Origin: Saccharothrix carnea
Lineage (GTDB): Bacteria > Actinomycetota > Actinomycetes > Mycobacteriales > Pseudonocardiaceae
Direction: 5' to 3'
Assembly (NCBI RefSeq): GCF_003014735.1
Contig: NZ_PYAX01000005.1
Location: 124,001 to 188,000 of the forward strand
Length of the DNA: 64,000 nt
Of this stretch, positions 33,811 through 40,646 are shown in pieces. Positions within the stretch are counted from its first letter, which is position 1, and every line of letters begins with the position of its first letter. Under the pieces are notes generated by a model. That model did not search any database. It was not told where the DNA came from and worked only from the letters and a program-made list of their open reading frames with translations. A program made the translations under genes and the position numbers.

Positions 33811-33847
33811 TTACCTACTCGCCAGTAGGCTTACCTGTCAGTAGGTA
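33811..33847. promoter_or_regulatory. Operator-like motif between TetR and SCP2 genes
   Basis: TTACCTACTCGCCAGTAG (33811-33828), then GCTTACCTGTCAGTAGGTA. Two TTACCT-x(6)-CAGTAGG-type half-sites follow each other. It ends 15 bases before the SCP2 start and 49 bases before the TetR start. It is shared with 29410-29444 and 16129-16167. Confidence 0.72.
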
Positions 33848-33862
33848 GCGGAGGTGCCACAC

Positions 33863-34507
33863 ATGACCATCGACCTCACCACCGAGGCGATCGCGAAGCT
33901 CAGCCCGCAGGAGCTGATCTCAACGCTCAGGCAGGTCGACCCGGCCGACCCGGCGCTCAACGACGTCGACATCGACGTCATCGCCCGCGGCATCGACCCG
34001 AAGAAGCTCGGCCGCGACGAGTTCGCCGACCTGCTGGACGCGCTGGGCGCGCTGGCCGACGGCGGCGCCGACCTCGACCTGGCCAAGATGGACCCGCAGA
34101 ACTTCGCGCGGATCATCTCGCGCGCGTCCAAGGACCAGATCGAGGCCGTCACGTCGAGGCGCGGACTGCGCGAACGCGTGCTGGACGAGGTGTTCCGGCG
34201 CATGGAGGTGCACTTCCGCAGCGAACGCGCGGGCGCCACCCGTGCCGTCGTGCACTTCCGGCTGACCGGCGGGTTCGACGGCGACGACGTGTACGAGGCC
34301 GTGATCGAGAACGCCGAGTGCGCGATCAACAAGGGCGGGACCCGTGACCCCAGGGCCGTCGTGACGTTGGGACCGGTGGAGTTCCTGAAGCTCGCGACCG
34401 GCAACGCGTCGGCACCGGTGCTGTTCATGACCGGCAAGCTGAAGGTCAAGGGCGACCTCGGCTTCGCGGCCGGGTTCATGAGCTTGTTCAACATTCCGAA
34501 GGCGTGA
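33863..34507 (+). CDS. SCP2 sterol-transfer-family protein
   Basis: A 214-residue cytosolic protein. The C-terminal ~100 residues match SCP2: VLDEVFRRMEVHFRSERA, AVVHFRLTGGFDGDDVYE, AECAINKGGTRDPRAVVTLG, LKLATGNASAPVLFMTGKLK and VKGDLGFAAGFMSLFNI. The N-terminal half is helical and charged, rich in Asp (DPALNDVDIDVIARGIDP). Such proteins bind and carry fatty acyl or sterol-like lipids. GCGGAGGTG lies upstream of the ATG, and the operator-like motif ends 15 bases upstream. The acyl-CoA dehydrogenase gene follows by 7 bases. Confidence 0.87.
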   Translation: MTIDLTTEAIAKLSPQELISTLRQVDPADPALNDVDIDVIARGIDPKKLGRDEFADLLDALGALADGGADLDLAKMDPQNFARIISRASKDQIEAVTSRRGLRERVLDEVFRRMEVHFRSERAGATRAVVHFRLTGGFDGDDVYEAVIENAECAINKGGTRDPRAVVTLGPVEFLKLATGNASAPVLFMTGKLKVKGDLGFAAGFMSLFNIPKA

Positions 34508-34514
34508 GGGGACC

Positions 34515-35729
34515 ATGGGCGGTTTTTCGCTGGAGCTCAACGAGGACCAGGTCGACCTGCGCGAGTGGGTGCACGGCTTCGCGAAGGACGTGATCCGGCC
34601 CGCGGCGGCGGAGTGGGACGAGCGCGAGGAGACGCCGTGGCCGGTGATCCAGGAGGCGGCGAAGATCGGCCTGTACGGGTTCGAGTCGCTGGCCACCTGG
34701 TTCGCCGACCCCATCGGGCTGTCGCTGCCGATCGCCACCGAGGAGCTGTTCTGGGGTGACGCCGGGATCGCGTTGGCGTTGATGGGCACCGGTCTGGCGG
34801 CGGCGGGCATCTTCGCGTCCGGCGAGCCCGAGCAGCTGGCCGAGTGGGTGCCCGAGTGCTTCGGCACGGAGGACGAGCCGAAGCTGGCGGCGTTCTGCGC
34901 GTCCGAGCCGCAGGCGGGGTCGGACGTGGCCGGGTACCGGACGCGCGCGGTGTACGACGAGGCCACCGACGAGTGGGTGCTCAACGGGCAGAAGGCGTGG
35001 GCGACCAACGGCGGCATCGCCAACGTCCACGTGGTGACCGCGGTCGTCGACCCGGCTCTCGGTGCGCGCGGCCAGGCCGGTTTCGTCGTGCCGCCGGGGA
35101 CGCCCGGGCTGTCGTCGCCGGGGAAGATCCGCAAGCACGGGATGCGGGCGTCGCACACGGCGGACGTGTTCCTGGACGACGTGCGCGTGCCCGGCCGGTG
35201 CCTGCTGGGCGGCAAGGAGCGGTTGGAGGCCAGGCTGGCCCGGGCCCGTGAGGGTCAGAAGGCGGGCGGGCAGGCGGCGATGGCGACGTTCGAGACGACC
35301 CGACCGACCGTCGGCGCCATGGCCGTGGGCGTCGCGCGTGCGGCCTACGAATACTCGCTGGAGTACGCCAAGGACCGCGAGGCGTTCGGCCGCAAGATCA
35401 TCGAGAACCAGTCGATCGCGTTCGACCTGGCGAACATGAAGATGGAGATCGACGCCGCCCGCCTGCTGGTCTGGCGTGCCGCCTGGATGGGCCGCAACAA
35501 CGTCCCGTTCACCGCCGGCGAGGGCTCGATGTCGAAGCTCAAGGCGGGCGAGGTCTCGGTGTGGGCGACGGAACGCGCGATCCACATCCTGGGCGGTGCG
35601 GGGTACACGCGCGAGCACCCGGTCGAGCGAATGCACCGCGACGCCAAGATCTTCACCATCTTCGAGGGGACGTCGGAGATCCAGCGGTTGGTGGTGGCCA
35701 GGGCCATTTCCGGCATGCACATCAAGTGA
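34515..35729 (+). CDS. Acyl-CoA dehydrogenase, 3' end rebuilt by an integrated element
   Basis: A 404-residue standard acyl-CoA dehydrogenase, an FAD enzyme of beta-oxidation. Conserved features are FCASEPQAGSDVAGYRTRAV, LNGQKAWATNGGIANVHVVT, IRKHGMRASHTADVFLDDVR, YAKDREAFGRKIIENQSIAF, ILGGAGYTREHPVERMHRDA and FTIFEGTSEIQRLVVARAIS. It is in one operon with the SCP2 gene (7-base gap). An integrative element has inserted in its last 79 bases. The protein end (ISGMHIK) is unchanged because the element carries its own copy of the gene end, with synonymous differences from the displaced native copy at 40115-40193. Confidence 0.92.
   Translation: MGGFSLELNEDQVDLREWVHGFAKDVIRPAAAEWDEREETPWPVIQEAAKIGLYGFESLATWFADPIGLSLPIATEELFWGDAGIALALMGTGLAAAGIFASGEPEQLAEWVPECFGTEDEPKLAAFCASEPQAGSDVAGYRTRAVYDEATDEWVLNGQKAWATNGGIANVHVVTAVVDPALGARGQAGFVVPPGTPGLSSPGKIRKHGMRASHTADVFLDDVRVPGRCLLGGKERLEARLARAREGQKAGGQAAMATFETTRPTVGAMAVGVARAAYEYSLEYAKDREAFGRKIIENQSIAFDLANMKMEIDAARLLVWRAAWMGRNNVPFTAGEGSMSKLKAGEVSVWATERAIHILGGAGYTREHPVERMHRDAKIFTIFEGTSEIQRLVVARAISGMHIK
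35649..35727. repeat. Left attachment repeat (attL)
   Basis: 79 bases, identical to 40115-40193 except at two adjacent positions (35699-35700, CA versus GC). The repeat covers the last 27 codons of the acyl-CoA dehydrogenase up to the first base of the stop. Confidence 0.93.
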
Positions 35730-35740
35730 GTTGATCTTTC

Positions 35741-35760
35741 CAGGCCGTCATCAGGCCGTC
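35741..35760. repeat. Left-arm CAGGCCGTC pair, candidate integrase arm sites
   Basis: CAGGCCGTC at 35741-35749 and 35752-35760, starts 11 bases apart. A pair with the same spacing lies near the other end at 39989-40008. Tyrosine integrases bind such paired arm sites. Confidence 0.5.
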
Positions 35761-36061
35761 TGGGAGGCGGACGGGGTCTTCAGGACGCGGAAGACCCCGT
35801 CCACTGCTTTCCGGGCACGCTCGTGGCTGGACGGCATCAGGTGCGTGTAGGTGCGGAGCGTGAAGCCGGGGTCGGCGTGGCCCAGGTACTCGGCCAGCTC
35901 CTTGATGGACACGCCCTGCGCCAGGAGGACGGACGCGTACAGGTGCCGCATGGCGTGCATCCCATCCTGTCGCTTGGTGTAGGTCAGCCCGGCTTGCTTG
36001 AACGCGGGCACCCAGACGACCTTGTTGAACAGGTCGCCACTCCACGGCTTGCCGTCGTTTC
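35751..36061 (-). pseudogene. C-terminal fragment of a tyrosine recombinase (integrase)
   Basis: The frame is open for about 100 codons after an in-frame TGA near 36062 and has no plausible start. It reads GNDGKPWSGDLFNKVVWVPA, then HAMRHLYASVLLAQGVSIKE (H-x-x-R box), ELAEYLGHADPGFTLRTYTH (LGH and the nucleophile Tyr in TYTH) and KAVDGVFRVLKTPS. So the second Arg, the His residues and the Tyr are present, but the N-terminal DNA-binding domain and first catalytic Arg are missing. The gene ends 24 bases from the attL repeat, the usual place for an AICE integrase. A hairpin (ACGGGGTCTTC with GAAGACCCCGT, 35772-35801) lies within its last codons. Confidence 0.85.
35772..35801 (+). terminator. Terminator hairpin of the acyl-CoA dehydrogenase transcript (element copy)
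   Basis: ACGGGGTCTTC pairs with GAAGACCCCGT around AGGACGCG. A very similar hairpin lies after the displaced native gene end at about 40225-40256. Together they look like two copies of the gene's terminator. Confidence 0.65.
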
Positions 36062-36212
36062 CTCACCATGAGCAGATCGACCGTGACCGGTCGCCCATGC
36101 CTGCGCGCCCGCTGGTGTCAGCCGGTACAGCTACGGCCCAGGGAACGATGAGACAGCGCCCGACATCCGAGCCGCGTGGCCGGCCGCGACCGCGGCCGAC
36201 CCCAGGTAGAAG

Positions 36213-36335
36213 TCACGCCACCGCCTCCGGCGCAGGCATCACCTTCACCAGTGCGTCATGCGCACCCTGCAACGTCGTGACAGCTCGCGCCCCGCGCCAC
36301 AGCTCGTCTTGCGAAACGCGCTGGTCCTTGCTCAT
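36213..36335 (-). CDS. 40-residue small protein of the element
   Basis: The ATG at 36335 overlaps the previous gene's stop (ATGA). The product starts MSKDQRVSQDELWRGARAVT and ends TLQGAHDALVKVMPAPEAVA. It is hydrophilic with one amphipathic helix. Translational coupling to the upstream gene supports it as real. The function is unknown. About 150 bases of apparently gene-free DNA separate it from the integrase fragment, probably where the rest of the element was lost. Confidence 0.5.
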   Translation of the reverse strand: MSKDQRVSQDELWRGARAVTTLQGAHDALVKVMPAPEAVA

Positions 36336-36607
36336 GTCCCGTCCTCGTCCGGGTTGACACGGGCACGCTCGATCCGCGCCCGACGATCGAACTCCTCCGC
36401 AGCGACGGCACAGGCGTGACGAGCCCACAAAGGCACACCCAGATCAGCGGCCAGAACCCGCCACGCCCACGCCACCGCCGCGTAGCCGTCAGCCAGCCGA
36501 AGCACTGGTAACCGACCGTCCGAACCGGACGCCGCGAACAGGGCCTCGGTCTGCTCCGCGTACGCGAGGTTCCACCGAGCGACCGCCTCACGAGACGGCC
36601 GCACCAC
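36332..36607 (-). CDS. Small element protein, unknown
   Basis: The GTG at 36607 starts right after the stop of the preceding gene's shifted frame (TCA at 36609). The 91-residue product begins MVRPSREAVARWNLAYAEQ and contains LPVLRLADGYAAVAWAWRVL and LGVPLWARHACAVAAEEFDR. It is helical and Ala-rich. Genes of this size at this position (after the conserved AICE gene and before small ORFs) are common in such elements and uncharacterised. A GTG at 36604 is an alternative start. Confidence 0.6.
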   Translation of the reverse strand: MVRPSREAVARWNLAYAEQTEALFAASGSDGRLPVLRLADGYAAVAWAWRVLAADLGVPLWARHACAVAAEEFDRRARIERARVNPDEDGT

Positions 36608-36608
36608 C

Positions 36609-37066
36609 TCAAGCCGCCTTCTGCTCGCCCTGGGGCTTCTCCGCACGCTTCGGAGCAGCGCCCACCTGCGGCGACACGAGCCCGTAGCCCGGATCGTGAA
36701 CCCCTGGTACTTGTACCGACCCCCCATCACCGGCGGCTCGACCGTCAGCCCCTCGAACGCCACCGGCCGCACCTTGACACCGGGCATCACCTGCACGGCC
36801 TGCGGCGGCACCGGCTGAACATCAGCCAGGATCGTCACCGTCACCGACGCGTCCCGCTCCTTCTCCGCCGACGGATCCGTGACCACGACCTTCCACTGCC
36901 GTTTGCCCGTGCGCTCGTCAACACGCTGCTTGGCCTGCCGACCGCGCCCCTTGTCCTCCGCGCTCATGTACTCCATGTCCGGCGTGACCTCACCGACCAT
37001 CAACGCCCCTTGGGGGAAGACCTGGCCGAACGACGCCTCGAACCGAGTCCCGCACGGATCCGCCAC
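36609..37066 (-). pseudogene. Conserved AICE-type protein with a one-base frameshift
   Basis: From the GTG at 37066 (GGAAG upstream) the product reads TRFEASFGQVFPQGALMVGE, VVTDPSAEKERDASVTVTIL and PVAFEGLTVEPPVMGGRYKY. This resembles a protein widely found upstream of the transfer/replication genes of actinomycete integrative elements. After residue ~127 (GFTIRA) the frame is wrong: reading one base over gives YGLVSPQVGAAPKRAEKPQG then EQKAA and a stop at 36609, the expected Lys/Pro-rich tail. So one base appears to be missing near 36690. The function is unknown. Confidence 0.7.
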
Positions 37067-37094
37067 CAGCCACTTCCGTCACTTTGCCAGTCCG

Positions 37095-37193
37095 CCTGTC
37101 CGAGCTAGACAAATCAAACCAGCTTAGCTAGACAGGTCATGCAAATATCGCTCGTTTGGCTGACCTAGCCAGCTCCCTAGGCGAGCTAGCTAG
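37095..37193. promoter_or_regulatory. Divergent control region with AGCTAGACA repeats
   Basis: AGCTAGACA occurs at 37103-37111 and 37126-37134, and GAGCTAGCTAGG at 37183-37194 holds the palindrome AGCTAGCT. They lie between the leftward element genes and the rightward GntR gene. Such repeats are likely operators of the GntR protein. Confidence 0.6.
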
Positions 37194-37260
37194 GCTGCCC
37201 TACCCTGATCCCAAAGTTGAGTAGGACTTGGTTGAGGTTGATCAACCCAGGGGAGACGAG

Positions 37261-38103
37261 ATGGCGCTGGACCCGGATGACCCACGACCGCCGTACATGC
37301 AGGTGGCGAGCGCTCTCCGAGCCGCCATCCTGACCAAGGTCTTCAAGGCCGGAGACAAGCTGCCGTCACGCGCCGAGTTGGCGAAGAAGTACGACGTCGC
37401 ACCGATGACCGTGCAGAACGCCCTGCGCGAGCTGCGTGACGAAGGCTTGATCGTCTCCCGACAGGGCAGCGGCGTCTTCGTCCGTGAACGCACCGAGCGG
37501 CCGGTCGGTCTGCGACCACACATCGAACGAGCCTTCGAGTCCGACCGCGTCACCATCGACTTCTCAGGCTTCTCCGGCGAAACCCTCCACGGCATCCTTC
37601 AAGAGCCGCTGGACAAGATCCGCATCGGCCGCCTCACCCCCGAGGCGATCCACGTGCGCATCCTCGTCCCGGACCCCACCGTCCCGTGGTCAGTCCCCTG
37701 CACCGTCGAGGACCAGGCCGACAGCCCGGCCTTCCGCGAACGCGCCGCCGAGATCATGCGCCGCCACACCCTCGCCATCGTGGACAACGTCGCCGAGCTG
37801 GCCGAACTCGGCCTGGTCAAGCACGCCACCGCAGAAGTCCGCGTCCACCCAGCCGCACCACTCTTCAAGCTCTACCTGATCAACAACAACGAAGCCTTCT
37901 TCGGCTTCTACCCCGTCCGCGAACACGTCCTATCCCTAGGCGGCCAGCCCCAAGCCTTCTACGACCTGATGGGCAAGGACGCCATCCTCTTCCACCACAG
38001 CACCACCGACGACGACACCAGCACCGGCAGCCAATACGTAGACCAAGCCCGCACATGGTTCGACAGCCTGTGGAACACCATCGCGACGGAGTACAAGCGA
38101 TGA
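37261..38103 (+). CDS. GntR-type winged-helix regulator with an unrecognised C-terminal domain
   Basis: A 280-residue protein. Residues 1-75 are a GntR winged helix: PPYMQVASALRAAILTKVFK, AGDKLPSRAELAKKYDVAPM, TVQNALRELRDEGLIVSRQG and SGVFVRE. The rest is not the usual UTRA or FCD domain: DRVTIDFSGFSGETLHGILQ, IRIGRLTPEAIHVRILVPDP, IMRRHTLAIVDNVAELAELG and FKLYLINNNEAFFGFYPVRE. It may be a ligand or protein sensor. The ATG at 37261 has GGGGAG upstream; an earlier start at 37228 is less likely. The stop overlaps the HAD start (ATGA). It probably controls the AGCTAGACA-containing region upstream. Confidence 0.8.
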   Translation: MALDPDDPRPPYMQVASALRAAILTKVFKAGDKLPSRAELAKKYDVAPMTVQNALRELRDEGLIVSRQGSGVFVRERTERPVGLRPHIERAFESDRVTIDFSGFSGETLHGILQEPLDKIRIGRLTPEAIHVRILVPDPTVPWSVPCTVEDQADSPAFRERAAEIMRRHTLAIVDNVAELAELGLVKHATAEVRVHPAAPLFKLYLINNNEAFFGFYPVREHVLSLGGQPQAFYDLMGKDAILFHHSTTDDDTSTGSQYVDQARTWFDSLWNTIATEYKR

Positions 38104-38831
38104 CGACCGACCAAGTGCCCATAGACGACCCCGAGGCTCTACGCCGCATCCTGACTAACACCGAAGTTCTACTACTCGACTTCGACGGTCCGATCTGCTC
38201 AGTCTTCGCCGGCATTCCAGCCCATTATGTCGCGACACAGCTATGCGGAGTCCTCATTGACGGTGGCCACACCAACCTACCACTCGATATCGAGAAAACT
38301 GAAGATCCCTTCGACGTCTTCCGCTACGCCGCCACACTTGGCCGCGACGAGGCCCGACACGTTGAGGAAGCCCTGCGCGCTCACGAAGTAGAGGCCATTT
38401 TCGCCGCGTCACCAACAAGCGGTGCCCACAAGCTAATACGAGCCTGGCATCAATTTGGGCGAACACTCGGAGTTGTCAGTAATAACAGTGAAAAATCGAT
38501 TCATGCGTACCTCCGCATGCATGACCTAATGAACTGCGTTGCCTTTGTAGTTGGTCGCTCCACTTCGGACGCGTCCGAGCTAAAACCAAACCCGCATATG
38601 CTTAACGTGGCCGTCCACACAGCACGCACTCCCCCCAGTAGGTGCACCCTGATCGGAGACTCCGCATCAGACGTAGTGGCTGCACAGACAGCAGGCGTGA
38701 CTATAGTGGGGTACGCAAACAAGCCTAGAAAAATACCTCGCTTCAACACCCTTGGAGCCGACTTGATCATTACACGACTGCCTGATCCACAGCTGTATCA
38801 CAGTTTTCGGAAAGTTGACTATGAGCCTTAA
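38100..38831 (+). CDS. HAD-superfamily phosphatase
   Basis: A 243-residue HAD hydrolase with all four motifs: VLLLDFDGPICSVFAG (Asp27 nucleophile, Asp29), GVVSNNSEKSIHAYL (motif II), ELKPNPHMLNVA (motif III Lys) and CTLIGDSASDVVAAQ (motif IV acidic pair). A helical cap lies between motifs I and II. The Pro after D-x-D-G is a variant of the usual Thr. The substrate is unknown (phosphosugar or nucleotide types are common). The ATG overlaps the GntR stop by ATGA, and the end overlaps the next gene by 11 bases, so the three genes form one tightly coupled unit. GC is lower than the flanks. Confidence 0.85.
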   Translation: MTTDQVPIDDPEALRRILTNTEVLLLDFDGPICSVFAGIPAHYVATQLCGVLIDGGHTNLPLDIEKTEDPFDVFRYAATLGRDEARHVEEALRAHEVEAIFAASPTSGAHKLIRAWHQFGRTLGVVSNNSEKSIHAYLRMHDLMNCVAFVVGRSTSDASELKPNPHMLNVAVHTARTPPSRCTLIGDSASDVVAAQTAGVTIVGYANKPRKIPRFNTLGADLIITRLPDPQLYHSFRKVDYEP

Positions 38832-39590
38832 CCAAGAAGTACGCGAGTGGGTTTTACGGCAAGGTTACCCTCTGGAAATGCAGGTGGCGCAAGAATTCCG
38901 CCGAGCTGGCACAAGCTATGTTGAACAATCCACGTACTACACTGACAGTACAAATGGTGTCGTTCGTGAGATAGACGTGCTTGCACAGTGGTTCGGCACC
39001 GCGCGCGGGAGTGCTTCAAGCGAAAATCTCAACATCTACTTCCCCATAGAATGCAAAAGTGGCGCTGCCCCATGGGTCGTATTTACCGGATCCGACGAAC
39101 AGCTCGTGCCTTTTGATGCAGGAACTGCACTTGAGTTTATGCCTAGCCTTGGCCTAGACGCCAAGCTTGCTGACGACTTCATAGGCAACCTAGAAGCACA
39201 CGAAGACGGATTCCTGGACGCCGCTTCAGACTGGCTCGACCCGGGATATCAAATCACAGAAAAGAGAAATACCGAAAAGGGCGGAAAAGACCCGGCGTAC
39301 GATGCAGTACGCCAGGTGGCAAGTGGCACATTAGGTGCACTTAAGGAGATCGAGGAACTCCCAAGATACGTCTAATAGCCTTCCCTACAGTGGTCACCAA
39401 AAGTCCTCTATTTGAATGCTTCCTGGACGAAGATAATGGTGTACGGACACAACAGGTAGCAACGACTGCCGTGCAGATCCGACCAGACAATTACTCATAC
39501 CCGATGTCGGTACGCATAGTAAATGATCGTTATTTGCATTCACTGGTGGAGGATTGTCAAGAGATCGTTAGATCACTAACTGTTCGATAG
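38821..39590 (+). pseudogene. PD-(D/E)XK nuclease-like gene with an apparent frameshift
   Basis: From the ATG at 38821 the first frame reads SLNQEVREWVLRQGYPLEMQ, then a PD-(D/E)XK core: a helical Glu (about residue 25), Asp52 in VVREIDVLAQW and the Glu77-x-Lys79 in FPIECKSGAA, as in Mrr-like and other type II-like nucleases. The frame stops at 39375 after EELPRYV. One base over, reading continues as KIRLIAFPTVVTKSPLFECF and LDEDNGVRTQQVATTAVQIR to 39590. Joined near 39360 it gives a full ~256-residue protein with a single one-base defect. It could be a decay mutation, a programmed shift or a base-call error. The role is unknown; restriction or defence is inference. Confidence 0.65.
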
Positions 39591-40114
39591 GTTTGCCGAA
39601 CTTGGCTCTATGGGATCAAGGCGCGCGGCCTGCGGCGGCGCGCGGTGCGGGCGAGGCACGTTGGCACCGACTCCCCGAATCACGGCACGCAGGGCTCCCG
39701 CTTCGCTCCGCCCGTCGGCTGTGCGCGGAGTTCGGTGCACGTGGTCGGGTGGCGGCGCGCCATCACGGAGGCCGCCTGGACGACGAGCTACCAGCGAACA
39801 CCTGTCGGGACGATCGCGCGGTCCTGCGGCTTGGTCGGGCTGGGCACGGCGATCGACGCCCGCCGACGCTTCGCGCCAGCGGCCAACGGGAAGTGGCCGG
39901 GCATAGAGGAGGGCACCACCTCGGCACGTGAGGCGTCGCGGTTGGCGACGGTGTGCCGGGGAGGTGCCCGTGGTGAGTGATCGGCTCTCAGGCCGTCTCC
40001 AGGCCGTGAGAGGTCGAGAAGGGTTGGTCAACGACGATAAACGTTGACCGGGTATGCGCAGGTCAAGCGACCATTCCAGGCGATGTGGGCAGGTCGGAGC
40101 CACCCCGGCGCAAA
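39591..40114. other. Right arm of the element, no clear gene
   Basis: 524 bases without a supported gene. Short frames exist (e.g. 39645-39980) but lack coding character or a homologous look. It contains the second CAGGCCGT pair (39989-39997, 40000-40008), and TCAACG-x(8)-CGTTGA at 40027-40046. It probably includes the right-arm integrase sites and degraded element sequence. Confidence 0.5.
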
Positions 40115-40193
40115 ATCTTCACCATCTTCGAGGGGACGTCGGAGATCCAGCGGTTGGTGGTGGCGCGGGCCATTTCCGGCATGCACATCAAGT
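40115..40193. repeat. Right attachment repeat (attR): displaced native gene end
   Basis: Copy of 35649-35727. It encodes the last codons of the acyl-CoA dehydrogenase (GTSEIQRLVVARAISGMHIK) and a TAG stop but has no start. The two differences are synonymous (GCG CGG versus GCC AGG, both Ala-Arg). It is the native 3' end left behind by the insertion. Confidence 0.92.
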
Positions 40194-40274
40194 AGGTGAT
40201 GTCCCGGGTTTGCCCGGGTCGGGGCGGGGTCTTCGGGACGCGGGAGACCCCGTCCGCTGGTTTAGGGTGAGGGC

Positions 40275-40643
40275 ATGGTCGGGGTGTTGCAGTGCGTTGT
40301 GCTCGATTGTCCCGAGCCTCCGGTGTTGGCGGCGTTCTACCAGGGGCTCCTCGGTGGTGAGGTCGATCGGCCCGACCGGCGGTGGAAGTTGGATGACGAT
40401 TGGTCGACGCTGCACACCGAGTCGCTGGTGCTGGGCTTCCAGCGCGCCGTGGACTACGTGGCGCCGGAGTGGCCCGATCCGCGCAAACCGCAGCAGTTCC
40501 ACCTGGACATCGGGGTCGAGGACCTCGGCGTGGCCAAGGCCGAGGTCCTCCGGTTGGGCGGGACGTTGTTGGACGATTCCCACGACGTCTGGTGGGTGTT
40601 CGCCGATCCCGCCGGGCACCCGTTCTGCCTGGTGTGGGAATGA
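40275..40643 (+). CDS. VOC (glyoxalase/bleomycin-resistance fold) protein
   Basis: A 122-residue single VOC domain: LQCVVLDCPEPPVLAAFYQG, LLGGEVDRPDRRWKLDDDW, LGFQRAVDYVAPEWPDPRKP, QFHLDIGVEDLGVAKAEVLR and VFADPAGHPFCLVWE. It looks like the Glyoxalase_6 subgroup common in actinobacteria. The usual metal-binding His (QFHLD) and Glu (VWE) are present. The substrate is unknown. The GTG/ATG at 40275 lies ~20 bases after the terminator-like hairpin that follows attR. Converges with the MerR gene (stops 3 bases apart). Confidence 0.85.
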   Translation: MVGVLQCVVLDCPEPPVLAAFYQGLLGGEVDRPDRRWKLDDDWSTLHTESLVLGFQRAVDYVAPEWPDPRKPQQFHLDIGVEDLGVAKAEVLRLGGTLLDDSHDVWWVFADPAGHPFCLVWE

Positions 40644-40646
40644 GCG

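Larger units (their letters stand above)
35649..40193. mobile_element. Decayed integrative element (AICE-like) in the acyl-CoA dehydrogenase 3' end
   Basis: About 4.5 kb bounded by a 79-base direct repeat. It contains a C-terminal fragment of a tyrosine integrase at its left end, three leftward genes, one of them a member of a conserved AICE family (frameshifted), and rightward GntR, HAD and nuclease genes. No replication initiator, TraB/FtsK translocase or excisionase is visible, so the element is probably immobile by itself. Actinomycete AICEs usually insert in tRNA genes, so a protein-coding site is less usual. GC is lower in 38100-39590. Confidence 0.9.

Noticed and set aside
39645..39980. 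111-codon frame in the right arm of the element
   Set aside because: No ribosome-binding site or recognisable fold, overlaps two equally poor frames; treated as non-coding arm sequence.
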